This document shows, piece after piece, positions 1 to 8,149 of a stretch of DNA of 64,000 bases. Made by a program: the position numbers and the translations under genes. Origin of the DNA: Myxococcus stipitatus (GTDB lineage Bacteria > Myxococcota > Myxococcia > Myxococcales > Myxococcaceae); assembly GCF_038561935.1 (NCBI RefSeq), contig NZ_CP102770.1, positions 3,286,001-3,350,000 on the forward strand. The letters are read 5' to 3'. The notes beneath the pieces were generated by a model, which saw only the letters and a program-made list of their open reading frames with translations, searched no databases and was not told where the DNA came from. The number at the start of each line of letters is the position of its first letter. Within the stretch, counting starts at the first letter, position 1.

Positions 1-395
1 GCGGGACAGGACCCTGGTGGGCTGGGAAGTCTCGCGAGCCAAGCGACGCCGGGACTGACCGGGCACCTGAAAATCCGCCAAAAATCCTCGGCTCAAGGAT
101 TCAGGCGCGCCGCGTTTGGATACTCGAAAGGTGGGGGCACCGGGCTGAGCCTGGGGCCCAAGGGATTCAAGCGCAGAGCGCTTGATGGGGGCTTGGGGGG
201 AGTGTCCGGACGTCGTTCTCCGGCACTCGAGTTTTCGAACGCACGGCGTTCGAGGGGGGGAAGAGGCGCGCCGGGGGGCTCGTCTCTGACCTTGACGAGG
301 GGGCGCCCCTGGGGAGGGGCGTGGCTTCCGGAAGGCATGCCGAGGGGCGTGCCGACGCCGTACCGGAAGTTCGAATTTTCGCAGTCCTTCATACG
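1..395. other. Non-coding region with regularly spaced hairpins
   Basis: I see no convincing gene here. The stretch contains four short inverted repeats centred near 110, 176, 244 and 312: stems 99-108/112-121, 167-174/178-185, 235-242/246-253 and 304-310/315-321, with 3-4 nt loops. The centres are about 66-68 bp apart, and the sequence leading into hairpins 1 and 2 is a diverged direct repeat (90-108 and 155-174), so these look like degenerate tandem units of about 67 bp. A + frame is open from position 1 to a TGA at 445-447, but it has poor GC3 for this genome and runs through a strong terminator hairpin, so coding is unlikely. It could be a structured RNA or an extragenic repeat cluster. 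Confidence 0.4.
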
Positions 396-438
396 GCGGG
401 GAGCGCGTCGAGGGGGCGCGCTCCCCGCAGTTCTTTTT
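396..438 (+). terminator. Intrinsic terminator ending a + strand transcript
   Basis: Perfect 12-bp stem (396-407 with 417-428), 9-nt loop, then AG and a T-rich run TTCTTTTT at 431-438. This is the clearest + strand rho-independent terminator near the left edge. It implies a transcript entering from 1-395 or from outside the window. Confidence 0.7.
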
Positions 439-450
439 GGGGCATGAGGT

Positions 451-471
451 GCCGGGCCTTGAGGGCCCGGC
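451..471 (-). terminator. Terminator hairpin downstream of lipoprotein gene
   Basis: Stem 451-458 pairs with 464-471 (8 bp, GC only) around a TTGAG loop, 13 bp beyond the stop codon of the minus-strand lipoprotein gene. No U-run follows on the minus strand, so termination strength is uncertain. Confidence 0.5.
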
Positions 472-483
472 GTTCCGGACGCG

Positions 484-1002
484 CTACTTTGCTTCCGTCG
501 ACTGCATCAGCTTGATGCTCTGCCCGGACTCATCCGTCACCACCGAGCCGGCGCTCTTCTGCTGCGCCTCCGTGGGCTCTCCCACGGAGAAGCTGGACAC
601 CTTCGACAGCGGGGTGCCGTCGAACGTGCCGCTGACGGCGACGACGAGGTGCGAGCGGCCGGCGCCCGGGGTGAACGCGACCTCGAAGGTCTGCGTGGAC
701 GCGCCGGCGACCTGGATGCCGCGCACGGGCGAGGTATCACCGGACACCTGGAGCCCTTCGACACCGGACAGGTCCACCCGCACGTCGCTGCCCGCGGAGA
801 GGAAGCGCACGGTGACGGTGGCCTTGTTCTCGTGGAGCTTCGCGCCCACTTCGACCGGGGCGCTGAACTTGCCGACGGGCGCCCCTTCCTTGTGGGTGGC
901 GGTGTCCGCCGAGTTGGGGTTGTTCTTGGCGGGAGAGGTGCAAGCAAGGGGCGCCGCCAGCGCGAGGAGGCCAGCGAGGACCGCGGGGGCAATGCGATTC
1001 AT
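484..1002 (-). CDS. Hypothetical lipoprotein
   Basis: A 172-residue protein that I do not recognise. I chose the ATG at 1002 because it opens directly into a lipoprotein signal peptide: charged MNR, a hydrophobic run and the lipobox LAAPLAC. An upstream in-frame ATG at 1044 would bury that signal. The mature part is rich in Val, Ser, Thr and Gly with alternating hydrophobic residues, including the segment VTVRFLSAGSDVRVDLSG. This suggests a beta-sandwich domain, possibly Ig-like, held at the outer membrane or facing the periplasm. It follows the metalloprotease gene on the same strand with a 38-bp gap, so the two may be co-transcribed. Function unknown. Confidence 0.8.
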   Translation of the reverse strand: MNRIAPAVLAGLLALAAPLACTSPAKNNPNSADTATHKEGAPVGKFSAPVEVGAKLHENKATVTVRFLSAGSDVRVDLSGVEGLQVSGDTSPVRGIQVAGASTQTFEVAFTPGAGRSHLVVAVSGTFDGTPLSKVSSFSVGEPTEAQQKSAGSVVTDESGQSIKLMQSTEAK

Positions 1003-1040
1003 GGAAGCTCCTGGAAGTGACTGAGGCATGCGGCGGCCAC

Positions 1041-2657
1041 TCATGGGCTGGAGATGGAGAGGTTGAAGCTGTAGCTCTCGGGCGCGTCGTCGTCGCTCAG
1101 CCGGTAGCCGGTGAGCACCACGACGTACGTCTTGCCGGCCTGGCTGGGGAAGGTGAACTTCTCCTGCCCGGTGACGGTTTCGTCGGACTTGCCCACCGTC
1201 GTGCCGTTCTGGAGCGCCAGGATGCCCACGTCGTCGACGGAGCTGGCGGTGACGGACACCGTCCCACCCGTGCCCGTGAAGACGTAGTAGCGGTTCTGCG
1301 ACCGGCGGTTGTGCGCGGCCCCGCTCTGGAGCGTGCCGGACGTGTTGAGCGGCAGACCGCTCAGCTGGGTGTACATGCCCACCAGGTCCGAATCGCCCTC
1401 GCCCCAGGTGGAGCGAATCGAGCCGATGCGGTAGTGCGCCGCCAGCGTGTCCACCGCCGACGCGTTGACGCCCGGCTGGGCCTTGAGGCCGTGGATGAAC
1501 GAGCCGATGGTCGTCACGCCCGCCGTCGTCTTCTGCGGCCCGACGAGCACGTCGTACAGGATGCCCAGGTTGAGGGACACCTGGTCGTAGGTGGACTCCG
1601 TGACGGTGGCGCCGTCATGCAGGTCGTAGAGGAAGCGCATGACGCTGAACTCGGAGAAGACGCCCGGGTTCGGGTCATCCGAGGGGACGGGCGCGCTCTC
1701 CATGTCGAAGCCGAACGCGACCAGGCTGCCCCGGTTCCACAGCGTGTCGACGTAGACGGAGGTGGGCAGGAGGATGGCGGAGAGCGCGTTGCCGTAGCCC
1801 TCGCCGAACGCGATGCGCGGGTCCAGGATGTCGCCCGAGCTGTGGGCGCCGCCCGGGTTGTCCGAGCGCGAGAGGTTGGCCTCGAAGAAGTGCCCCCACT
1901 CGTGGACGATGACGTGGCTGTCGAACTCGTCCGTGTCCACGCCCGCCATGCCCAGCACGTAGATTTCGTTCTCGCCCGGGGAGAAGTGCGAGGTGCCAAT
2001 CTGCCCGGCGCTGGCCTGCCCGCGCTCCGGAGCGTTCTTGGGGCTCCAGTTCACCTTGAGCGGCGGGAAGGGCACCGGCCGCACGGCGAGGAACGCCTGC
2101 GACGCGGTGTACATGCTGTCCAGGATGGCGAACGGCGCGGCGGCCCGCATGTTCGCGTTGTAGCTGCTGCCCGTCCAGCCGTGGCCCGCGTGCAGGTCCT
2201 GGCTCACCGCGCCGGCCTTGACCTTGAGCTGGGTGGACACGGCCCAGATGGCGTTGTTGGAGGTGTTGTCCTCCACCTGGATGGCGGGCGTGTTCGTCTT
2301 CGCGAGCGCGGCCAACGTCACGTTGGCGCCCTCTCCGGCGGTGTACTTGAGCTCGTAGCGGCCGCTGCTGTCCGTGGTCGCCTTGCCGAGCACGGTGTTG
2401 TTCTTGCCGAGCACCTGGATGGTGACGTCGCGGACAGGCTTCGCGGTGGCCTGGCCGAAGCCCAGCGTCCCGCTCCGTGTCGCCGGGGAATACGAGGCAG
2501 GGACGAAGTCGTACGTCACCTTGCCGCTGAGGGTGACGTCGACGGGAGGCCCCTCTTCCCCGTCATCGTCTCCGTTACAACCGAGAACCGTGAGGCCGAG
2601 CGCGAGCGCCAGCGTCATGCTGGTGCGGCTCCAGACCGATGTGCGAGACACGTACAT
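1041..2657 (-). CDS. Secreted lipoprotein zinc metalloprotease (HEXXH)
   Basis: A 538-residue exported protein. The ATG at 2657 has a good ribosome binding site (GGGGGAGG) and starts a lipoprotein signal ending in LTVLGC. After the Cys and an acidic linker comes a carboxypeptidase-regulatory-like beta domain (about residues 35-125). The catalytic part carries VIVHEWGHFFE, a zincin HEXXH motif in which the two His and Glu would bind zinc and activate water, followed by an acidic GEGYGNAL segment. The C-terminal 100 residues resemble a pre-peptidase C-terminal (PPC) beta domain. It probably acts as a surface or periplasmic peptidase; the substrate is unknown. The open frame extends far upstream to 4628, antisense to the histidine kinase, but that extension has no coding features. 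Confidence 0.85.
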   Translation of the reverse strand: MYVSRTSVWSRTSMTLALALGLTVLGCNGDDDGEEGPPVDVTLSGKVTYDFVPASYSPATRSGTLGFGQATAKPVRDVTIQVLGKNNTVLGKATTDSSGRYELKYTAGEGANVTLAALAKTNTPAIQVEDNTSNNAIWAVSTQLKVKAGAVSQDLHAGHGWTGSSYNANMRAAAPFAILDSMYTASQAFLAVRPVPFPPLKVNWSPKNAPERGQASAGQIGTSHFSPGENEIYVLGMAGVDTDEFDSHVIVHEWGHFFEANLSRSDNPGGAHSSGDILDPRIAFGEGYGNALSAILLPTSVYVDTLWNRGSLVAFGFDMESAPVPSDDPNPGVFSEFSVMRFLYDLHDGATVTESTYDQVSLNLGILYDVLVGPQKTTAGVTTIGSFIHGLKAQPGVNASAVDTLAAHYRIGSIRSTWGEGDSDLVGMYTQLSGLPLNTSGTLQSGAAHNRRSQNRYYVFTGTGGTVSVTASSVDDVGILALQNGTTVGKSDETVTGQEKFTFPSQAGKTYVVVLTGYRLSDDDAPESYSFNLSISSP

Positions 2658-2933
2658 TCCGTCCTCCCCCTTCCTTTCGCTTTCGATGGGTGACGGAGCA
2701 TTCTCGGTGGGTCCCCCGCGAACTTCAAACGCCGTGAGCAGTCCTTCCCGCAATGGGACGCCTGGACTGGCCCCAGGGGATGGCAGCCGGGCGACAGTGC
2801 CCGTCTTCCGGGGCTCGCGGGGCCGGCCAGCCGCCCGGGAGAGGGTTGGCGGTGCGCGGGGGAGCGCGAATCTTGGGGAGGGAGATGTCGCGCGCGGGGG
2901 GCGGGCGACCCCCCGGCCCATCGGCTCCTCGCC

Positions 2934-5417
2934 ATGCCCACTCCGACCGACAACCCGAGCCCGCCGTCTCCGTGGAGGGAGGACGCCTCCCAGGCGCGGG
3001 ACGAGAGCATCTTCCGGTCCGTCGTCGACAGCATGGCGGAGGGGCTGGCGGTGGTGGACGAGCAGGGGCGGCTCCTCTTCTTCAACCCCATGGCCGAGCA
3101 GCTCGTGGGCCAGGGCCCCACCGACACGCCGGTGTCCGGGTGGTCCGCGCACTACGGACTCTTCCTGCCGGACCAGGTGACGCCCTTCCCCGCGGAGGAC
3201 CTGCCCATGGCCCGGGCCCTGCGGGGCGAGTCGGTGAGCCAGGTGGAGATATTCCTGCGCAACCCCAGCAGACCCACGGGGGCCTGGCTGCTGGTGAGCT
3301 GCCGTCCCATTCGAGACGCCTCGGGCGCCCTGAAGGGAGGGGTGGCCGTCTTCAACGACATCACCGGCTTCAAGCGGGCCGAGAAGGCCCTGCTCGAGAG
3401 CGAGGAGAAGTACCGGACGCTCTACAACAGCACGCCGGTGATGATGCACTCCATCGACGCCCAGGGGCGGCTGGTGAGCGTCAGCGACTGCTGGCTGTCC
3501 ACGCTGGGCTATTCGCGCGAGGAGGTCATCGGCCGCGACTCCGTGGAGTTCCTCACCGAGGCGTCCGCGCGCTTCGCCCGCGAGCAGGTGCTGCCCGCCT
3601 TCTTCGCGACGGGCGTCTGCCGGGACGTGCCCTACCAGTTGGTGAAGAAGAACGGAGAGCGGATTGACGTGCTGCTGTCGGCCATCGCGGAGCGGGATGC
3701 CTCCGGCCGGTGGGTCCGCTCGCTGGCCGTGCTGCTGGACGTGACGCAGCGCCACCGCGCCGAGGCGGCGCTCCAGCAGAGCGAACACCAGCTGCGCGCC
3801 ATCCTGGACAACGCCACCACGGTCTTCTTCCTGATGGACACGCAGGGCCGCTACATCTTCGTGAACCGCCAGTGGGAGCGCGTCTTCCACCGCACCCGCG
3901 AGGAGGTCGCCGGCAGGACGGTCCACGACGTGTTCCCCGCGGACGTCGCGGACCGCTTCCACCACGTGAACGGGGAGGTCCTCCAGCGCCGCATGGCGGT
4001 GACGGAGGAGCTGCGCGTCCCGCAGGTGGACGGCATGCACACGCACATCACCCAGAAGTTCCCGCTGCTCGACGCGCGTGGGGAGCCCTATGCCATCTGC
4101 GGCATCTCCACGGACATCACCGAGCGCAAGCGTCGGGAGGAGGCGCAGCGCTTCCTCGCGGAGGCCAGCCGGGAGCTGGGCACGTCGCTCGACTCCGAGA
4201 CGACCCTCCAGCGCGTCGCGGAGCTGACCGTGCCCCGGCTGGCGGACGTGTGTGTCGTCTTCATGCCGGAGGATGGAGCGCGGCTGCGCGCGGTGGCGGT
4301 GGCCGCTCGCGACCCCGAGCGCGCCCGCCGCGTGCGCGAGTCCCTGGAGTCCCATCCGCTGGTGCCCGACGCGCGCCACGGCCCCGTCGGGGTGATGGCG
4401 ACGGGGCGCTCGGAGTGCCTGCCGCTGCCCCGGGGACTCCAGGGGCACGCGGGGCTGGAGGAGCTCGGCGGGCAGCCCTCGCTCTGTGTGCCGCTCCAGG
4501 CGCGAGGCCGGAACCTGGGCGTGCTGATGCTGCTGTCCGCGCGCGCCGGGCGGGGCTTCTCGTCGGAGGACGTGTCGCTGGCGGAGGAGCTGGGCCGCCG
4601 CGCCGCGTTCGCCATCGACAACGCACAACTCTATTGCAAGTCCCAGGAGTCCATCCGCGTCCGCGACGAGTTCCTCTCCATCGCCTCACACGAGCTGAAG
4701 ACGCCGCTCACGTCCATGAAGCTGCGCATGCAGCAGATGTCGGCCCTGCTGGAGCGCTCCCGCCACGAGTCGACGTTCGCCGCGCGGCTGTCCGGCATGC
4801 TGCTCGTCTGTGAGAGCCAGCTCGCCCGGCTGTCGCGGCTGGTGGAGCACCTGCTGGATGTCTCCCGCATCCACGAGTCGCGGCTCTCCCTGCGGCTGGA
4901 GGAGATGGACCTGGCGGCGGTGGCGCGCGAGGTGGTGGCGCACCTGAAGGAGCAGCTGGAGAAGGCGGGCTGTGAGTGGGTGCTCGATGTGCCCGAGCAC
5001 CTGCTGGGCCGGTGGGACAAGCTGCGCCTGGAGCAGGTGCTGATGAACCTGCTCACCAACGCGGTGAAGTACGGCGCGGGAAAGCCCATCTGGGTGCGGC
5101 TGGCCCACCACGGCGAGCAGGTGTGGCTGAGCGTGGAGGACCACGGGATGGGCATTCCCCGCGAGTCCCAGGCCCGCATCTTCGAGCGCTTCGAGCGCGC
5201 GGCCTCCGCCAACTACGGCGGGCTGGGCCTGGGACTCTTCATCACCCGACAAATCGTGGAGGCGCACGGCGGCCGGGTGTGGGTGGAGAGTGAGCCGGGG
5301 CGGGGCGCTCGCTTCGTCGTCGAGCTGCCCCAGTGGACTCACGTCAGCGGGCCTTCCACCAGCCGGAGCACGTCGGCGAGCACGCCCGACGCCGTCACGG
5401 CCGCGCCCGCGCCATAG
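2934..5417 (+). CDS. PAS-PAS-PAS-GAF sensor histidine kinase
   Basis: An 827-residue soluble kinase without membrane segments. Reading in order: three PAS domains (about 25-140, 150-270, 280-400), the last two opening with the usual SE.. linker helices; a GAF domain (about 410-560); a HisKA dimerisation helix with SHELKTPL, phospho-acceptor H586; and a HATPase_c domain (about 685-800) with [10 protein letters not shown] (N box), EDHGMGIP (G1) and GGLGLGLFI (G2). There is no receiver domain, so it must signal to a response regulator encoded elsewhere. The catalytic domain ends near residue 800; the last 25 or so residues (Ser/Thr/Ala-rich) are read from DNA that is antisense to the 3' end of thrA, a 79-bp convergent overlap. 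The start codon has only a weak ribosome binding site. Confidence 0.92.
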   Translation: MPTPTDNPSPPSPWREDASQARDESIFRSVVDSMAEGLAVVDEQGRLLFFNPMAEQLVGQGPTDTPVSGWSAHYGLFLPDQVTPFPAEDLPMARALRGESVSQVEIFLRNPSRPTGAWLLVSCRPIRDASGALKGGVAVFNDITGFKRAEKALLESEEKYRTLYNSTPVMMHSIDAQGRLVSVSDCWLSTLGYSREEVIGRDSVEFLTEASARFAREQVLPAFFATGVCRDVPYQLVKKNGERIDVLLSAIAERDASGRWVRSLAVLLDVTQRHRAEAALQQSEHQLRAILDNATTVFFLMDTQGRYIFVNRQWERVFHRTREEVAGRTVHDVFPADVADRFHHVNGEVLQRRMAVTEELRVPQVDGMHTHITQKFPLLDARGEPYAICGISTDITERKRREEAQRFLAEASRELGTSLDSETTLQRVAELTVPRLADVCVVFMPEDGARLRAVAVAARDPERARRVRESLESHPLVPDARHGPVGVMATGRSECLPLPRGLQGHAGLEELGGQPSLCVPLQARGRNLGVLMLLSARAGRGFSSEDVSLAEELGRRAAFAIDNAQLYCKSQESIRVRDEFLSIASHELKTPLTSMKLRMQQMSALLERSRHESTFAARLSGMLLVCESQLARLSRLVEHLLDVSRIHESRLSLRLEEMDLAAVAREVVAHLKEQLEKAGCEWVLDVPEHLLGRWDKLRLEQVLMNLLTNAVKYGAGKPIWVRLAHHGEQVWLSVEDHGMGIPRESQARIFERFERAASANYGGLGLGLFITRQIVEAHGGRVWVESEPGRGARFVVELPQWTHVSGPSTSRSTSASTPDAVTAAPAP

Positions 5418-7795
5418 CCTCGGATGACGAGCGGCGTGGGGCTGTAGCGCTCCGAGAGGAAGCTCAGCGCGTTCTCTCCGCCCTTCACCGCGGCCAGCGG
5501 ATTCTCCAGGGGCACCGCCTTGAGTCCCACCGCGCAGCCATCGGGCCCCACGCTGCCCACGTAGCGCAGCACCTGGCCCTCGTCGCGCAGGCGCTCCACG
5601 CGGCGCTGGAAGGCCGCGTCGATGCTCGGCAGTCGCGCGAGGAACGCGTCGAGGGGCCCGGAGGCATCGAAGTCCTCGGGCAGGAGCGACTCCAGCGACA
5701 CCTGCTCCAGCTCCACCTCGCGCCCCAGCTCTCGCGCGAGGATGAGCACCTTGCGCGCCACGTCCGTGCCCTGGAGGTCATCGCGAGGGTCCGGCTCCGT
5801 GAAGCGCTTCTCCATGGCGGTGCCCACGGCCTGGGACAGCGGCACGCCCTGCTCCGTCAGGCCCAGGATGAACGACAGCGAGCCGGAGAGGATGCCGTCG
5901 ATGCGATGCACCTGGTCTCCGGTGCGCAGCATGTTCTTGAGCGTGTCGATGACGGGCAGGGCCGCGCCCACGTTCGTCTCGTACAGGAAGCGCCGCTGGT
6001 GGCGCGAGGCCGTCTCGCGGATGGCGCGCCAGTGGGCCATGCGCCCCGCGTTGGCCTTCTTGTTCGCGGTGACGACGTGGAGCCCCGACGCCAGGAGCGA
6101 CGGGTATGCGAGCGCCACGTCCTCGCTGCTGGTGCAGTCCACGAAGATGGGCCGACCCGGGCGCTTCGCGCGCGCCTGCTCGCGGAAGGACTCCAGCGAG
6201 GCGGGCGCGTGCGAGGACTCGAGCCGCTCCTTCCAGTGCTCCAGGGAGATGCCCGCCGCCTCGATGAGGCCGTGGCGGCTGTTGGAGAGGGCACACACGC
6301 GCAGGTCCACGCCCTGGGCCTTCAGGTGCGGGGCCTGCTGACGCAGCTGGCGCATCAGCTCGCCGCCCACGCTGCCCACGCCCGCGACCAGCAGCTCCAC
6401 CACCTCCGTGGTGCCGAAGTACCGGTGGTGCACGTGGCCCATGGCCCGGGGGCCGTCCGCTTCGGTGATGACGGCGGAGATGCTCCGCTCGCTGGAGCCC
6501 TGGGCGATGGCCGCGATGCTGCACCCCACCTCGGCCAGGCCCTTGAAGAACGTGCCCGCGACACCCACCCGGTGGCGCATGCCGTCCCCCACGATGCTGA
6601 GCACCGCGAGCTGGCCCTGGCTTTCAATCGTGTCGACCTTGCCCGCCTCGCGCTCCACCTCGAACTCGGACTCGAGCGCGTGGACGGCGGCGGCGGACTC
6701 GGACTGCTGCACGCAGAAGCTGATGGAGCACTCGCTGGAGCCCTGGGTGATGAGCACCACGGAGATGCCGGTGCGCGCCATGGCGGCGAAGACTCGCGCG
6801 GCGGTGCCGGGGACACCCTTGAGTCCCGCTCCGGCGATGTTGATGAGCGCCACGTCCTTGAGGAAGGACAGGCCTCGCACCGGGTGGTCGGGCGGCGCCG
6901 CGGAGTCCGTGACGAGGGTGCCCGGGTGCTCGGGGCGGAAGCTGTTGCACACGCGCACGGGGATGCCGCGCTCGCGGGCGGGGGAAATCGTCTTCGGGTG
7001 GAGCACCTTGGCGCCGAAGTACGCCAGCTCCATGGCCTCCTCGAAGCTCACCTCCGCCAGCGGGAAGGCCTCCGGGACGAGGCGCGGGTCGGCGCTGTAG
7101 ATGCCATCCACGTCCGTCCAGATCTCCAGCAGCTCCGCGTCCAGCGCGGCGGCGGCCAGCGCGGCCGAGTAGTCCGAGCCGCCGCGTCCCAGCGACATCG
7201 TCTTGCCGCGCTCGTCGCCGCCGAAGAAGCCGGGCATCAGCATCAGCCCGGGCCCCTGGGCGTCGCGCAGCGGCGCGAAGCGGGCGCGAATCTCGTCCAT
7301 GCGGGGCGTGGCCTGGAGCGGGTCGCCGGAGCAGATGAGCACCTCCCGAGGCTCCACCGGGTGCGGCGACAGCTGGCGCGCGGCCATCAGCGCCTCCAGC
7401 AAGAGGCACGAGGCGCGCTCACCCAGGCCCGACAGGTGGGCCAGTACCGAGGGCGAACACTCACGCAGCAGCCCCACGCCCTGGAGCAGCCCGCGCAGCT
7501 CGGTGGAGATGGCCGCGAGTCCGAGCTCCAGGGGGACGAGCGCGAGCGTGTCCCCAGCGGCGAGCTCCCGGGCGATGGTGAGGTGCGTCTGCTCGAAGCG
7601 GGACAGCGCGGAGTCCACCTCTCCGCCTTCCTGCGCGAGCTTCGCCGAATCGACGAGCAGGTTGGTGATGCCGGAGACGGCCGAGGCCACCACCATGACC
7701 CGGGTCTCCCTCCGGGCCTCTTCCACCAGCTCCACCACGCGCCGCAGCTGCGCGGTGCCACCGACGCTGGTCCCTCCGAATTTCATCACGCGCAT
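5339..7795 (-). CDS. thrA: Bifunctional aspartokinase / homoserine dehydrogenase
   Basis: An 818-residue fusion, the same length as the classic bifunctional enzyme. It catalyses the first step (aspartate to aspartyl phosphate) and the third step (aspartate semialdehyde to homoserine) of threonine and methionine synthesis. The N-terminal aspartokinase begins [10 protein letters not shown] and carries the GGSDYSA signature. A central pair of ACT regulatory domains follows ([10 protein letters not shown] and LSIVGDGM). The C-terminal homoserine dehydrogenase starts with the nucleotide-binding motif [11 protein letters not shown] and contains VTANKKANA and the GSLSFI segment. The ATG at 7795 has a GAGGTG ribosome binding site. 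The 5' leader contains a threonine-rich peptide and terminator (see 7894-8076), so expression is probably set by attenuation in response to charged tRNA-Thr. Confidence 0.96.
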   Translation of the reverse strand: MRVMKFGGTSVGGTAQLRRVVELVEEARRETRVMVVASAVSGITNLLVDSAKLAQEGGEVDSALSRFEQTHLTIARELAAGDTLALVPLELGLAAISTELRGLLQGVGLLRECSPSVLAHLSGLGERASCLLLEALMAARQLSPHPVEPREVLICSGDPLQATPRMDEIRARFAPLRDAQGPGLMLMPGFFGGDERGKTMSLGRGGSDYSAALAAAALDAELLEIWTDVDGIYSADPRLVPEAFPLAEVSFEEAMELAYFGAKVLHPKTISPARERGIPVRVCNSFRPEHPGTLVTDSAAPPDHPVRGLSFLKDVALINIAGAGLKGVPGTAARVFAAMARTGISVVLITQGSSECSISFCVQQSESAAAVHALESEFEVEREAGKVDTIESQGQLAVLSIVGDGMRHRVGVAGTFFKGLAEVGCSIAAIAQGSSERSISAVITEADGPRAMGHVHHRYFGTTEVVELLVAGVGSVGGELMRQLRQQAPHLKAQGVDLRVCALSNSRHGLIEAAGISLEHWKERLESSHAPASLESFREQARAKRPGRPIFVDCTSSEDVALAYPSLLASGLHVVTANKKANAGRMAHWRAIRETASRHQRRFLYETNVGAALPVIDTLKNMLRTGDQVHRIDGILSGSLSFILGLTEQGVPLSQAVGTAMEKRFTEPDPRDDLQGTDVARKVLILARELGREVELEQVSLESLLPEDFDASGPLDAFLARLPSIDAAFQRRVERLRDEGQVLRYVGSVGPDGCAVGLKAVPLENPLAAVKGGENALSFLSERYSPTPLVIRGYGAGAAVTASGVLADVLRLVEGPLT

Positions 7796-7893
7796 GGTGG
7801 CACCTCGCGACGTGAGGCGTGGCCGGGGGCGGGGGAGGGCGTCGTCGTCGAGGTCTGCGTCGTCATGGCGTTCCTGGTGGGTGGAGGGGAAAC

Positions 7894-7923
7894 AAAAAAG
7901 CCCCGCGCCGGGGAGCGCGGGGC
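7894..7923 (-). terminator. Attenuator terminator upstream of thrA
   Basis: On the minus strand a 9-bp GC stem (7923-7915 pairing with 7908-7900) is followed directly by six T residues (7899-7894). It lies 28 bp past the stop of the threonine-rich leader peptide and about 100 bp before the thrA ATG, the place expected for a transcription attenuator. Confidence 0.85.
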
Positions 7924-7973
7924 CAGTTCGGAAGCACTTCCAGTTCCGAGCTAGACCTCCCGCGCTCCGCGGG
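7915..7973 (-). promoter_or_regulatory. Threonine attenuator: pause hairpin and antiterminator
   Basis: Four segments can pair in alternative ways on the minus strand. Segment 1 (CCCGCG, 7973-7968) pairs with segment 2 (CGCGGG, 7964-7959) around a 3-nt loop. Segment 2 can instead pair with CCCGCG in segment 3 (7922-7915), which is the 5' arm of the terminator; segment 4 (7908-7901) completes the terminator. Segment 1 overlaps the last Thr codon of the leader. A ribosome stalled on Thr codons would cover segment 1 and free segment 2 to sequester segment 3 (read-through). A ribosome reaching the stop at 7951 would cover 1 and 2 and allow 3:4 termination. The pairing is seen directly; the mechanism is inferred from enterobacterial thr and his operons. 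Confidence 0.75.
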
Positions 7974-8076
7974 TCGTCGTGGTGGTCGTGCGAGTGGTGG
8001 TGGTGAAGGACAGGGTCGACGCACGGACGAAGGCCGGGGACGTCTGTCCCGGGGCCCGCGTGGTGTCGAGGCGCAT
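7951..8076 (-). CDS. thrL: Threonine-rich leader peptide of thrA
   Basis: A 41-codon open frame whose C-terminal part reads [17 protein letters not shown]. Ten of eleven consecutive codons (8004 down to 7972) are Thr, a mixture of ACC, ACG and one ACT, with a single Arg. There is no isoleucine run, unlike the enterobacterial thrL peptide, so control should respond to threonine only. I chose the ATG at 8076; a GTG three codons upstream is also possible, and neither has a strong ribosome binding site. A TTGACT element (8123-8118, minus strand) sits where a -35 box could lie, but I could not find a convincing -10. It is followed by the antiterminator/terminator segments and then thrA. The peptide itself probably has no function beyond its translation. 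Confidence 0.82.
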   Translation of the reverse strand: MRLDTTRAPGQTSPAFVRASTLSFTTTTRTTTTTTRGAREV

Positions 8077-8149
8077 GTCGTTCACGAATCGCAACGCTGA
8101 CCGATGAGCCCGGTGCGAGTCAAGCCACCCTTCCGGGCAGGCAGGCGGC

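Noticed and set aside
365..382. TTCGAAT loop resembling a tRNA T-arm
   Set aside because: The flanking stem needs a G-T at the invariant 53-61 pair, and there is no acceptor stem, anticodon arm or CCA end around it.
1..447. Open + frame across the left edge as a protein 3' end
   Set aside because: Poor third-position GC for this genome, low-complexity Gly/Arg product, and an intrinsic terminator inside the frame before its stop.
99..450. Retron msr-msd region
   Set aside because: Several hairpins are present, but no reverse transcriptase gene follows on the same strand and I see no paired a1/a2 repeats.
1017..2693. Plus-strand 558-codon frame opposite the metalloprotease
   Set aside because: No recognisable domain. 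The minus-strand gene has lipobox, HEXXH motif and a strong ribosome binding site.
5333..7954. Plus-strand 873-codon frame opposite thrA
   Set aside because: Composition is His/Arg/Ala-rich without a domain. thrA on the other strand is complete with all motifs and a ribosome binding site.
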